Assembly (NCBI RefSeq): GCF_038502225.1
Contig: NC_091301.1
Location: 16,558,196-16,622,195, forward strand
DNA from: Cherax quadricarinatus
Lineage: Eukaryota > Arthropoda > Malacostraca > Decapoda > Parastacidae
DNA: 64,000 nucleotides
Reading direction: 5' to 3'
Part shown: positions 52,176-62,395 of the stretch, in pieces
Layout: every line of letters starts with the position of its first letter
How positions within the stretch are numbered: position 1 is the stretch's first letter
Position numbers and translations under genes: made by a program
Notes under the pieces: model-generated
The model's input: the letters and a program-made list of their open reading frames with translations, nothing else
Told to the model about the DNA's origin: nothing
Databases searched by the model: none

Positions 52176-52640
52176 TAGGACACCCTGAACACAGGTATAA
52201 GGAAGGTTGGAGGAGTGAGGTTGGTATTCGGGGAATGGTAGTACAAGACAGGTTGGAGGAGTGAGGTTGGTACTCGGGGAATGGTAGTACAAGACAGGTT
52301 GGGGGAGTGAGGTTGGTACTCGGGGAATGGTAGTACAAGACAGGTTGGAGGAGTGAGGTTGGTACTCGGGGAATGGTAGTACAAGACAGGTTGGAGGAGT
52401 GAGGTTGGTACTCGGTACTCGGGGAATGGTAGTACAAGACAGGTTGGAGGAGTGAGGTTGGTACACGGTACTCGGGGAATGGTAGTACAAGACAGGTTGG
52501 GGGAGTGAGGTTGGTACTCGGGGAATGATAGTACAAGACAGGTTGAGGGAGTGAGGTTGGTACTCAGGGAATGGTAGTACAAGACAGGTTGAGGGAGTAA
52601 GGTTGGTATTCAGGGAATGGTAGTACAAAACAGGTTGGGG
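52176..52640. repeat. 46 bp minisatellite, about ten copies
   Basis: Unit GGAATGGTAGTACAAGACAG followed by GTTGGAGGAGTGAGGTTGGT and ACTCGG. Units at 52231 and 52277 are exactly 46 bp apart. A TACTCGG duplication lengthens two units. Open antisense frames (L-V-L-P-F-P-E-Y) are by-products. Confidence 0.92.
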
Positions 52641-52806
52641 GCTGGTATTCAAGGAAGAGTGAACAAGGTGGTAGTATAAGGCAGATTGAATGAGTGAACC
52701 TGGTACCTGAGTAACAGTGGGGAAGCGGACGGGGAGTAATCTGAATAATAAAAACGCAAATTGCAGGGTAGCAGTTATACAATGGATTACGTAGGAGGGT
52801 GTGAAG

Positions 52807-52810
<4 letters not shown>

Positions 52811-52871
<61 letters not shown>

Positions 52872-52950
52872 CGTGTGTGCGTGTATGTGTGTGTGTGTGT
52901 ATCAGTGTGTATGTGTCCGTGTGTATGTGTCAGTGTGTATGTGTCAGTGA
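52811..52950. repeat. (TG)n-rich microsatellite
   Basis: A TG run, then TG mixed with TATGTGTC variants. Confidence 0.92.
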
Positions 52951-53017
52951 GCTCATTTATGTTTTTGTACATGAGTGTACATTAATGTCATGTACATGTG
53001 TGTATTTTTGTGATTAT

Positions 53018-53483
53018 TCAACTTTTAACACACCGGCCATATCCCACCAAGGCAGGGTGGCCCAAAAAGAAAAACGAAAGTTTCTCTTTTAAATTTAGTA
53101 ATTTATACGGGAGAAGGGGTTACTAGCCCCTTGCTCCCGGCATTTTAGTCGCCTCTTACAACACTCATGGCTTACGGAGGAAGAATTCTGTTCCACTTCC
53201 TCATGGAGATAAGAGGAAATAAACAAGAACAAGAACTAGAAAGAAAATAGAAGAATACCCAGAGGGGTGTGTATATATATGTTTGTACATGTATGTGTAG
53301 TGCGACCTAAGTGTAAGTAGAAGTAGCATAACATACCTGAAATCTTGCATGTTTATGAGACAGACAAAAGACACCAGCAATCCTACCATCATGTAAAACA
53401 ATTACAGGTTTTCGTTGTACACTCACTTGGCAGGACGGTAGTACCTCCCTGGGTGGTTGCTGTTTACCAACCTACTACCTAGG

Positions 53484-53486
<3 letters not shown>
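53018..53486 (-). repeat. SINE-like interspersed repeat, copy 3
   Basis: Full-length match to 5848-6322, ending on the right at CTACCTAGGAT where a (TA)n tract begins. On the minus strand its 3' tail carries GGGCCACCCTGCCTTGGTGG. Confidence 0.78.

Positions 53487-53566
<80 letters not shown>
53487..53566. repeat. (TA)n microsatellite
   Basis: About 80 bp of TA between the SINE-like repeat and an interrupted MITE. Confidence 0.94.
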
Positions 53567-53569
<3 letters not shown>

Positions 53570-55322
53570 TTCTTGCCCAATAGGTCAAACGTGGGATTTT
53601 GGCTTAAACAGCAGATATAGCCCCACTCCATAAGGGTGGCAGCAAAGCATTAGCTAAGAACTATAGACCAATAGCTCTAACGTCCCACATCATAAAAATC
53701 ATTGAAAGAGTGCTAAGAAGCAGGATTGCAAACCACCTTGATTCCTCAAAACTGCACAATCCAGGGCAACATGCGATCATGGCGTAATAACACACAAAAT
53801 ACGTGCTAAAGGAATAACTGGCAAAGTGGGGAGATGGATCTTCAACTTCCTAACCAATCGAACACAAAGAGTAGTGGTCAACAGAGTTAAATCGGAGGCT
53901 GCCATAGTGAAGAGCTCTGTTCCACAAGGCAGAGTACTCGCCCCCATCCTGTTCTTCATCCTCATATCAGACATAGACAGAGATGTAACCCACAGCACCG
54001 TATCATCCTTCGCAGACGATACTAGGATCTGCACGAGACTGTCATCTATTGAGGACCCGGTTAACCTCCAAGAAGATATTAACAAAGTTTTCCAGTGAGC
54101 AACGGATAAAAACATCATGTTCAATGAGGACAAATTCCAACTACTCCGTTATGGAAAACTGGAGGGGATAATAACTAGAACAGAGTGTACTACAAACACT
54201 GGCCATACAATAAAGCGGAAAAATAATGTAAGGGACCTGGGAGTGGTAATGTCTGAGGATCTCACTTTCAAGGATCACAACAGTGCCACGATCACAAGTG
54301 CAAAGAAAATTATAGGATGGATAATGAGAACGTTCAAAGTGAGAGATGCCAAGCCAATGATGATCCTTTTCAAATCACTTGTTCTCTCTAGGCTGGAATA
54401 CTGCTCTACATTAACATCTCCATTCAAAGCAGGTGAAATTGCAGATCTAGAGAGTATACAGAGAACTTTTACTGACGTATAAGTTCTGTCAAGCACCTTA
54501 ACTACTGGGAACACTTGGAAGCACTTGACTTGTACTCGTTGGAACGCAGGACAGAGAGATAAATCATAATCTACACTTGGAAAATCCTGGAAGAAATGGT
54601 CCCGAATCTGCACACAGAAATCACTCCCCACGAAAGTAAAAGACTGGGCAGGCGATGTAAAATACCCCCAATTAAAAGTAGGGGCGCCATTGGTACACTA
54701 AGAGAAAACACCATGAGTGTCCGGGGCCCAAGACTGTTCAACAGCCTCCCACCAAGCATAAGAGGAATTACCAATAAACCCCTGGCTGCCTTCAAGAGAG
54801 CTGGACAGATACCTAAAGTCAGTGCCGGATCAGCCGGGCTGTGGTTCGTACGTTGGACTGCGTGCGGCCAGCAGTAACAGCCTAGTTGATCAGGCCCTGA
54901 TCCACCGGGAGGCCTGGTCGTGGACCGGGCCGCGGGGCGTTGATCCAAGGAATAACCTTCAGGTAGACTCTTAAATAGCAACGCTATCCTTGCCGAATAA
55001 GGCAAGCAAAAATTTGTGCATGCAATAATTTCGCAAAAATCATTCTGAATCTAACGAGAAAATATATTTCATTGTGTTTGTTTATTATTAAATTATTGTA
55101 AACTTGTCTAAAATATATTTAGTTAGATTAGGCTAAATTAAATTGCGTTTGTTATAATAAGGTTAGGTAAGTTTTCTAAGGTTCTTTTGGTACAAAATTA
55201 TTAATTTTTACATTAACATAAATGAAAAATATATATCTTAAAACGTATTAGAGAAAATTTTAGAAAGGACTTAATTTTAAATGATTTCTTGATAATTGAC
55301 CAATTTAACCTATTCATCACGA
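53567..55322 (-). mobile_element. AT-rich MITE interrupted by a CR1-like LINE
   Basis: The left piece is 53567-53612 (CCAATAGGTCAAAC...GGCTTAAACAGCA) and the right piece 54970-55322 (CTTAAATAGCAACGCTATCC ... ACCTATTCATCACGA). Together they make one copy of the GTCGTGCC family. The LINE between them is flanked by an 11 bp direct repeat, CTTAAACAGCA/CTTAAATAGCA. Confidence 0.75.
53613..54969 (+). pseudogene. CR1-like LINE reverse transcriptase, motif A deleted
   Basis: Starts with A-P-L-H-K-G-G and N-Y-R-P-I-A-L-T. At about 53774 the sequence jumps from P-G-Q-H to D-H-G-V-I-T-H-K-I-R-A-K-G-I-T, losing the fingers/palm segment with motif A. Motif B (V-P-Q-G-R-V-L-A-P) and motif C (F-A-D-D-T-R-I) remain. 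A TGA at 54096-54098 probably replaces a Trp codon, and frameshifts follow from 54480. The tail ends AACAGCCTAGTTGATCAGGC and CCGGGCCGCGGGGCG. Cannot encode an active enzyme. Confidence 0.8.
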
Positions 55323-55371
55323 TAAATATATATATATACGTATATATATATATATATATTTTTTTATTTTT
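55323..55371. repeat. Short (TA)n tract at MITE/LINE junction
   Basis: TA repeats with a CG interruption, then T-rich sequence that is the poly(A) of the minus-strand LINE. Confidence 0.8.
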
Positions 55372-56450
55372 TATTATCACACTGGCCGATTCCCACCAAG
55401 GCAGGGTGGCCCGAAAAAGAAAAACTTTCACCATCATTCACTCCATCATTGTCTTGCCAGAAGGGTGCTTTACACTACAGTTTTTAAACTGCAACATTAA
55501 CACCCCTCCTTCAGAGTGCAAGCACTGTACTTCCCATCTCCAGGACTCAAGTCCGGCCTGCCGGTTTCCCTGAATCCCTTCATAAATGTTACTTTGCTCA
55601 CACTCCAACAGCACGTCAAGTATTAAAAACCATTTGTCTCCATCCACTCCTATCAAACACGCTCACGCATGCCTGCTGGAAGTCCAAGCCCCTCGCACAC
55701 AAAACCTCCTTTATCCCCTCCCTCCAACCCTTCCTAGGCCGACCCCTACCCCGCCTTCCTTCCACTACAGACTGATACACTCTTGAAGTCATTCTGTTTC
55801 GCTCCATTCTCTCTACATGTCCGAACCACCTCAACAACCCTTCCTCAGCCCTCTGGACAACAGTTTTGGTAATCCCGCACCTCCTCCTAACTTCCAAACT
55901 ACGAATTCTCTGCATTATATTCACACCACACATTGCCCTCAGACATGACATCTCCACTGCCTCCAGCCTTCTCCTCGCTGCAACATTCATCACCCACGCT
56001 TCACACCCATATAAGAGCGTTGGTAAAACTATACTCTCATACATTCCCCTCTTTGCCTCCAAGGACAAAGTTCTTTGTCTCCACAGACTCCTAAGTGCAC
56101 CACTCACTCTTTTTCCCTCATCAATTCTATGATTCACCTCATCTTTCATAGACCCATCCGCTGACACGTCCACTCCCAAATATCTGAATACGTTCACCTC
56201 CTCCATACTCTCTCCCTCCAATCTGATATTCAATCTTTCATCACCTAATCTTTTTGTTATCCTCATAACCTTACTCTTTCCTGTATTCACCTTTAATTTT
56301 CTTCTTTTGCACACCCTACCAAATTCATCCACCAATCTCTGCAACTTCTCTTCAGAATCTCCCAAGAGCACAGTGTCATCAGCAAAGAGCAGCTGTGACA
56401 ACTCCCACTTTGTGTGTGATTCTTTATCTTTTAACTCCACGCCTCTTGCA
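55372..56450 (-). mobile_element. RTE-like LINE copy C, 5'-truncated, minus strand
   Basis: Close relative of copy A covering A positions ~1490-2550. The homology ends at CGCCTCTTGC (56441-56450), which fixes the truncation point. Confidence 0.88.
55616..56440 (-). pseudogene. RTE-like RT C-terminal part, uninterrupted but truncated
   Basis: 274 codons with no stop, from just before motif C (L-F-A-D-D-T-V-L-L) through L-Y-G-C-E-A-W-V, R-W-F-G-H-V-E-R-M and G-R-G-R-P-R-K-G-W to a TAA. Motifs A and B and the endonuclease are lost by 5' truncation. The intact frame shows the insertion is younger than copy A or D. Confidence 0.82.
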
Positions 56451-56600
56451 AATTATCAGAAGTCACCTTGAAGAGCATAACTTGATAAATGAATCTCAGC
56501 ATGGATTCACGAGAGGTCGTTCCTGCCTGACAAACTTACTGACGTTCTTCAATAGAACATTTGAGGCAGTTGACAGTGATAAGGAATATGATATTGTTTG
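56451..56600 (+). mobile_element. CR1-like RT fragment
   Basis: Encodes I-R-S-H-L-E-E-H-N-L-I-N-E-S-Q-H-G-F and G-R-S-C-L-T-N-L-L, the fingers segment of CR1-type RT, then ends at a TA microsatellite. It abuts the truncated 5' end of RTE copy C with no spacer. Confidence 0.72.
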
Positions 56601-56606
56601 GCAATA

Positions 56607-56608
56607 TA

Positions 56609-56702
<94 letters not shown>
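56607..56702. repeat. (TA)n microsatellite
   Basis: About 95 bp of TA, with one phase change at 56671. Confidence 0.94.
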
Positions 56703-56704
<2 letters not shown>

Positions 56705-56934
56705 CGCCGAATAGGCCGAACGTCCTTATAAATAAATCCTTTTCTTCCAAAATTTACAGATTGATAGAAAAAATTTAATTAAGAATGATGTAATATTTTT
56801 CCTTTTCTTGTTATGAGCAAACTAAACTTAGAAACTTCACTTAACCTAATTTAAACTTAGTATTTTTTTTAGCCAAATTCTACTAAATATGTCATAGCTC
56901 AGTTTAAATTTATTTAATATTAAAATGACATTTT
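56703..56934 (+). mobile_element. Diverged GTCGTGCC-family MITE remnant
   Basis: Begins CGCGCCGAATAGGCCGAA directly after the TA tract, then an AT-rich interior with CTTAACCTAATT. Cut on the right by RTE copy D. Assignment is by the end motif only. Confidence 0.5.
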
Positions 56935-58150
56935 TATTAAGACATCGGCCTCTTCCTACCAAGTCAGTGTGACCTGACAAAGAATAAACTTTCATCATCA
57001 TTCACTCCATCACTGTCTTGGCGGAGGCATGTCTGTACTACAATTATAAAGCTATCATATCTCCACCCCGCCCTTCAGAGCGAGGCACTGTACTCTCCAC
57101 CACCAGGACTCATACCCGACTAACCGGTTTTTCTGAATTCCTTCATAAATGTTACTTTGCTCACACTCCAACAGCACGTCAAGTCATAAAAAACCATTTG
57201 CCTCCAAATGCTCTTATCTAGCACGCTCACGCACGCTTGCTGGAAGTTCAAGCCCCTCGCACACAAAACCTCCTTTACCCTTACCCCGCCTTTCTTCCAC
57301 TACAAATTTATACTCCCTCCTAGTCATTCTATTTCGCTCCATCCTTTGTAAATGTTCGGACCACATTAAAAACCGCTCCTCAGTCCTCTGGATAATAATT
57401 TTAGAAACACATCCTTATAATCTCCAAGCTATGGATTCTCTACATGCTATTCACACCACACATTGCCCTCATACACGACATCTACACTGCCTCCAGCCTT
57501 CTCCTTGATGCAACATTCATCACCTATGCTTCATACCCTTATAAAGTGTTGGTACCACTAAACTATGATACATTCCCTTCTTTATTTCCATGGATAACAT
57601 TCTTCGTCTCCATAGACTCCTCAGTGCTCCACTCATCTTTTCCCTCTCATCAATTCTATGATTCACCTCCTCTTTGATAGATCCATCTGCTGACAAGTCC
57701 ACTCCCAAATATCTGAATACATTCACTTACTCCATACTTTCTCCCTCCAGTTTGATATCCAATCTTTCATTACCAAATTTTTTTTGTTATCCTTATCTTA
57801 CTCTTTCCTGTGTTCACTTTTAATATCCTTCTGTTACGTACCCTTCCAAATTCGTACATCAACCACTGCGACTTCTCTTCAGAATGTCCCGAAAGCACAT
57901 TGTCATCAGCAAAAAGCACCTGTGACAACTTCCACTTAGTGTTAGATTCTTTATCTCTTAATCCCACACCTCTTGCTAACACCCGAGCGTTCACTTCTCT
58001 TACAACCCCATCTATAAATATATTGAACAACCATTGTAACACTATGCATCCCTGTCTAAGGCCTACCTTTACATGGGCAATAATCTCCCTCTCTATTACA
58101 TACTCTAACCTGAGCCTCAATATCTTCGTAAAAACTCTTAATTACTTTCA
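56935..58150 (-). pseudogene. RTE-like LINE copy D, decayed, minus strand
   Basis: Left end is the tail (GGCCTCTTCCTACCAAGTCA, mutated). Right part encodes A-H-V-K-V-G-L-R-Q-G-C (motif B) and L-F-A-D-D-N (motif C) in separate frames. Several frameshifts and deletions between 57250 and 57850. Confidence 0.8.
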
Positions 58151-58188
58151 GTAACCTATCACCTATTCGATACACTTTCAATATCTGC

Positions 58189-58305
<117 letters not shown>

Positions 58306-58693
58306 GTCGTGCCGAATATGTAAAACTGGTCAATTAGCAGTAACTCATTTAAAATTAAGTCCTTTCTAAAATTTTCTCTTATACGTTTAAAGATATATTT
58401 TTTTCATTAATGTTGATGTAAAAATTTATAATTTTGCACCAAAAGGAACTTAGAAAACTTACCTAACCTTATTATAACAAGCGCAATTTATTTCAACCTA
58501 AGCCAACTAAATATATTTTAGATTTGTTTACAATAATTTAATACTAAACAAACACAGTGAAATATATTTTTTACGTTAGGTTCAGAGTGATTTTGGCGAA
58601 ATTATTGCATACACAAATTTTCACTTGTCTTATATGGCAAGATGAGCGTTGCTATTTAAGCCAAGATCGCAAGTTCTGCCTATTCGGCACGAC
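58306..58693 (+). mobile_element. AT-rich MITE with GTCGTGCC ends, 388 bp
   Basis: Begins GTCGTGCCGAATATG and ends CTATTCGGCACGAC, with TA repeats on both sides. Same length and orientation as 58782-59169. Confidence 0.88.
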
Positions 58694-58774
<81 letters not shown>

Positions 58775-58781
58775 TGTATAT
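58694..58781. repeat. (TA)n spacer between tandem MITEs
   Basis: TA with three GTA interruptions. Confidence 0.94.
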
Positions 58782-59166
58782 GTCGTGCCGAATATGTAAA
58801 ACTGGTCAATTAGCAAGAACTCATTTAAAATTAAATCTTTTCTAAAATTTTCTCTTATACGTTCAAAGATATATTTTTTTCATTAATGTTGATGTAAAAA
58901 TTTATAATTTTCAACCAAAAGGAACTTAGAAAACTTACCTAACCTTATTATAACAAGAACAATTTATTTAAGCCTAACCCAACGAAATATATTTTAGATT
59001 TGTTTACAATAATTTAATACTAAACAAACACAGTGAAATATATTTTTTTCGTCAGGTTCAGAATGATTTTGGCGAAATTATTGCATACACAAATTTTAAC
59101 TTGTCCTATATGGCAAGATGAGCGTTGCTATTTAAGCCAAGATCGCAAGTTCTGCCTATTCGGCAC

Positions 59167-59169
<3 letters not shown>
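58782..59169 (+). mobile_element. AT-rich MITE with GTCGTGCC ends, 388 bp, second tandem copy
   Basis: Nearly identical to the copy at 58306 and separated from it only by TA repeats, so the pair probably arose by tandem duplication. Confidence 0.88.
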
Positions 59170-59241
<72 letters not shown>

Positions 59242-59250
59242 ATATATATA
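59170..59250. repeat. (TA)n microsatellite
   Basis: TA run right of the tandem MITEs. Confidence 0.94.
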
Positions 59251-60406
59251 CATGCTTACTTGTGTATGACTGGTGAGCGCGAGTGCAAGAAAATAGGCCA
59301 ATACAAGGATAAATTAAAAAAAATTCATAGAAACCAGTGTATGCCTGAATGTATAGAAGAGTACATCTACATATGTATTTATGTAAGAGAAAATAAGTGT
59401 ATTTAGGAAGACAAGAATGAATGCGCGCAAGCTGATATACACGCTAGCATGCCTCATTATATGACAAAATCTTTCTTTGATATATTTTCCTCTCATCTGC
59501 CGTCTGAACTCTGAACACTTGAAGTAAATCTTACTATATATACGTTCATATGTAATAAAAAATCTAGCAGCAACCCAGAAATAGTGTTACTCATCCAGAT
59601 TTATAAATCTCTGGTAGAATGACGTCTGAGCGTCACACAGGAGAGTCCTTGACATGAAAGAGAACACACCTGTGGAAGTGTTTAGATTCGCCCCAGATTC
59701 ACTGTCTATATAGCTGTGGTCATAGGTCGTCCTTTCCTGCTGCATGTTACTGTGTTCCGCCACAGGTCGTCCTTACCTGCTATATGTTACTGTGTTCCAC
59801 TATAGGTCGGACTTACCTGGTATATGTGACTATTCTACCATAGGTCGTTCTTACCTATATGTGACTTTGTTTTACTACAGGTCGTCCATACCTTTTATAT
59901 GTCTGTTCTACTATAGCAGGTTCTTAATTGGCATTCGTGACTTTGTTCTACCACAGATCGTCCTTACCTGTTATATGACTTTGTTCTGCCGTATGCTGTC
60001 CTTACTTGTTCGCAATATCCTTGTCCTATTTCTCTTCCCCGAAGACAGATGTCTACTCAGTGTTTATAATGAAATGAGACTCGATATGGACAACGTCATG
60101 TGCTATAAACACTTTAAACTGACCTAAAATTACATGTATTGTAAAGGCTTGCTTCAGTTCCATGTTTTTAATTGCATAAATGTTGTAAGGGGTCCGTTTT
60201 TCAATCACATGTTATTAAGAGTATAAGAATTGAAATGATTTATTTCAGTTCTAAGTGGTTCAAGCAAAGAGTGGGCTCTAAGTGGGCTCTGAGTGGGCGA
60301 GTGAAGACAGTAAAAGGTAATCAGGTACGCTAATATTCTTAATACTAGTGTACAGGTTACTTGCAGTCGACAGGTCATGATCCACCGAACTAAATTGTGT
60401 CCTCAG
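59251..60406. other. Intron 3 end, with a ~40 bp degenerate tandem repeat
   Basis: From 59720 to about 60005, units of 37-40 bp (AGGTCGTCCTTACCTG, then TATATGTTACTGTGTTCCAC) repeat about seven times at 59724, 59764, 59804, 59842 and 59879. The rest is unique and ends TGTGTCCTCAG. Confidence 0.65.
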
Positions 60407-60559
60407 CGGTGTTCAGATCCGTGAGCTTCTGCAGGACCTGGAGGCTTCCCCAGCACCCATTGATGTTGCAAGTCGTGTGAGCACGGTGCTCTCAACACTG
60501 CTGGCAGAGATCCAGCAGCTGCAGTCCCACCATCACAGTCTCGAGACTCTCTACAAGAA
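60407..60559 (+). CDS. EF-hand/coiled-coil protein, exon 4
   Basis: Acceptor GTCCTCAG ends at 60406; donor GTAAGT at 60560. A nearer AG, ten bases on, would give a premature stop, which supports this acceptor. Encodes G-V-Q-I-R-E-L-L-Q-D-L-E, then L-A-E-I-Q-Q-L-Q-S-H-H-H-S-L-E-T-L-Y-K-K, a helical stretch leading into the coiled coil. Confidence 0.78.
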
Positions 60560-61153
60560 GTAAGTCCTGGAACCACAGCCACACACCGCCTACCTCACTC
60601 CATTTCGTAATATAATGGTACAATTACCTACAAGTTGATAAATATGACACATGTGTAACGCTCGGGTATTTTTATTGTCGAAACATTTCGCCTGCTCCGC
60701 AGGCTTCTTCAGTTCGATTGCAGACGAATATAACACTGGTGAAACATTAAAAACAATAAGAAAAATGTGCTAAAATATTTTATTTCATATTTCGAAGATT
60801 CAGAGTATAGCTCATGTGACTTTTTATCACTCTATTTCAGTTCCAGTTTTATTCGTAGGAGTTATACATCATATGCTATTTCTGTATTTCATTCCGTGTT
60901 CCAGTTTTCTCCTGATAAAAAAAATTACTGACAAGTACGAAATTAAGTTTTTAGTGCAGTGGATATCGCGCTGTTCTGCTAATGTTAGAACTGGCTTACA
61001 ATGATTCTGAACCTCTGTTCAGTGAGTTTCTAGCACAGTTAACATGTATTCTGATTGCATGATGACACGAGGTAGTCTTTAGTATCTTGGTGTTTCCTTA
61101 TACAAGGAAGTGAACACAGATGGCGTGTTAATCGCGTATTTTTGTACACTCAG
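60560..61153. other. Intron 4, no gene seen
   Basis: Unique sequence; GCCTGCTCCGCAGGC at 60690-60704 is a small perfect hairpin of unknown meaning. Confidence 0.4.
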
Positions 61154-61340
61154 GGAGAGAGAGCACCATGCAACTGCCCTTAAGAGTTTAGAAAACGAGA
61201 TCGAAGACCAGGTGGCGAAGGTGGAGCAGAAGGCGAAGCAGCAGGCGAGGCAGGAGAGCGAGGAGGAGAAGCGACAGCTACAAGATCAGATGGAACAAGA
61301 AATGGCCGAACTTCAGACGCATCTTAAGATCTTCCAGAAG
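61154..61340 (+). CDS. EF-hand/coiled-coil protein, exon 5 (coiled coil)
   Basis: Acceptor TACACTCAG ends at 61153; donor GTGAAT at 61341. 62 codons after a split Lys: E-R-E-H-H-A-T-A-L-K-S-L-E-N-E-I-E-D-Q, then long Gln/Glu/Lys heptads (K-A-K-Q-Q-A-R-Q-E-S-E-E-E-K-R). A comparable coiled coil follows the EF-hands in CRACR2A and RASEF. It ends in phase 0; no further exon is found before 64000. Confidence 0.8.
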
Positions 61341-61759
61341 GTGAATAAGAGGGAAGGGGTTACATGAGGGAAGAAAGAATGGTAAGGAAGAGAAAGACTT
61401 GGAGGGGAAACAGCAGTTAGAGGACAAATTACTGAAACGAATTATTAAAATCCTTTGAACATAGCTGGTGTATATCAGCTATGCAATAATCAGTAACAAG
61501 CGATACAAGATGCAAAACAACGACAGGGGTAGATGAACGTTTCGAGCAAAAACGTTCCCCTGAACGGATCTGCATGGTCTTCCTACTCATTTCTACAACA
61601 TTACAACCTCTTGATATGTTGATTGCAACACGAAAGGCCTAAAACTATCATTCAACTTTCCCTGTGGTTGTTTTGCATATCGGCTATCAGACACAGAGAC
61701 AACACTTTGAGAAAATGAGCAAATCTGCTACGTATACTGGCTAAAGTGTACAGCAAAAA
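61341..61759. other. Intron 5, left part, no gene seen
   Basis: Unique sequence; nothing recognised. Confidence 0.4.
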
Positions 61760-62340
61760 AATATTCTCCGAAGTTACGGGAAAGACCAAAAAGCCGGATT
61801 ACAAACGAACAAGATGGATTTAGGAAGAGAGGGGTATGTGTATGTCAAGTGTTTGCACTACAACAAATTAGGCACCAGCAATGAGATCAGAATAAGTATT
61901 CACCTTTTTACAGCTATGGATTTAGTAAAATACGTACTGTAAGGTGGATAAGGAAGAGATGTGGCAGGTGTTGCATATATGTGGAAGTGACAGTGAGGCT
62001 ACAGTTAGGGTATGAAAGAGAGAAAAGAAATGCTTTCCAGTAGGATTTAGTCAAAAACAGACATATGTGACGTCTTTATGGACGGGGCTCTCCATGATGT
62101 TGTAAACATGAAATCTGATATAAGGTGGAAATTGTCACGGTTTTTCTTTGTTGATGATACAGCTTGTGGGAGGCTGGTGGGAGGCTGGTGGGAGGCTGGT
62201 GGGAGGCTGGTGGGAGGCTGGTGGGAGGCTGGTGGGAGGTTGGTGGGAGGCTGGTGTAGGAGGGTTCAGAAAGATTGAAAGTTAACACAAAGATCAATGT
62301 AATATAAAAAGTCTTCAGAATGGTGGAAATTAAGTCAGAA
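61760..62340 (+). pseudogene. RTE-like RT fragment (copy E) split by an 11 bp minisatellite
   Basis: Decayed coding similar to copy A ~1090-1680: N-E-Q-D-G-F-R-K-R (near 61807) and F-F-V-D-D-T-A (motif C, near 62147). Directly after motif C comes GGTGGGAGGCT repeated about nine times (62162-62255), then GAAAGATTGAAAGTTAACAC, matching the A sequence K-L-K-V-N-T. Confidence 0.65.
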
Positions 62341-62395
62341 AAAATGGAATGTGGAAGAAATTATATATATATAAGGGGAGTGTGTGGGTGAGTTT

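Noticed and set aside
60417..60559. Alternative exon 4 start at the AG ending at 60416
   Set aside because: It would join in the wrong phase and hit a stop within about 20 codons; the acceptor at 60406 keeps the frame open.
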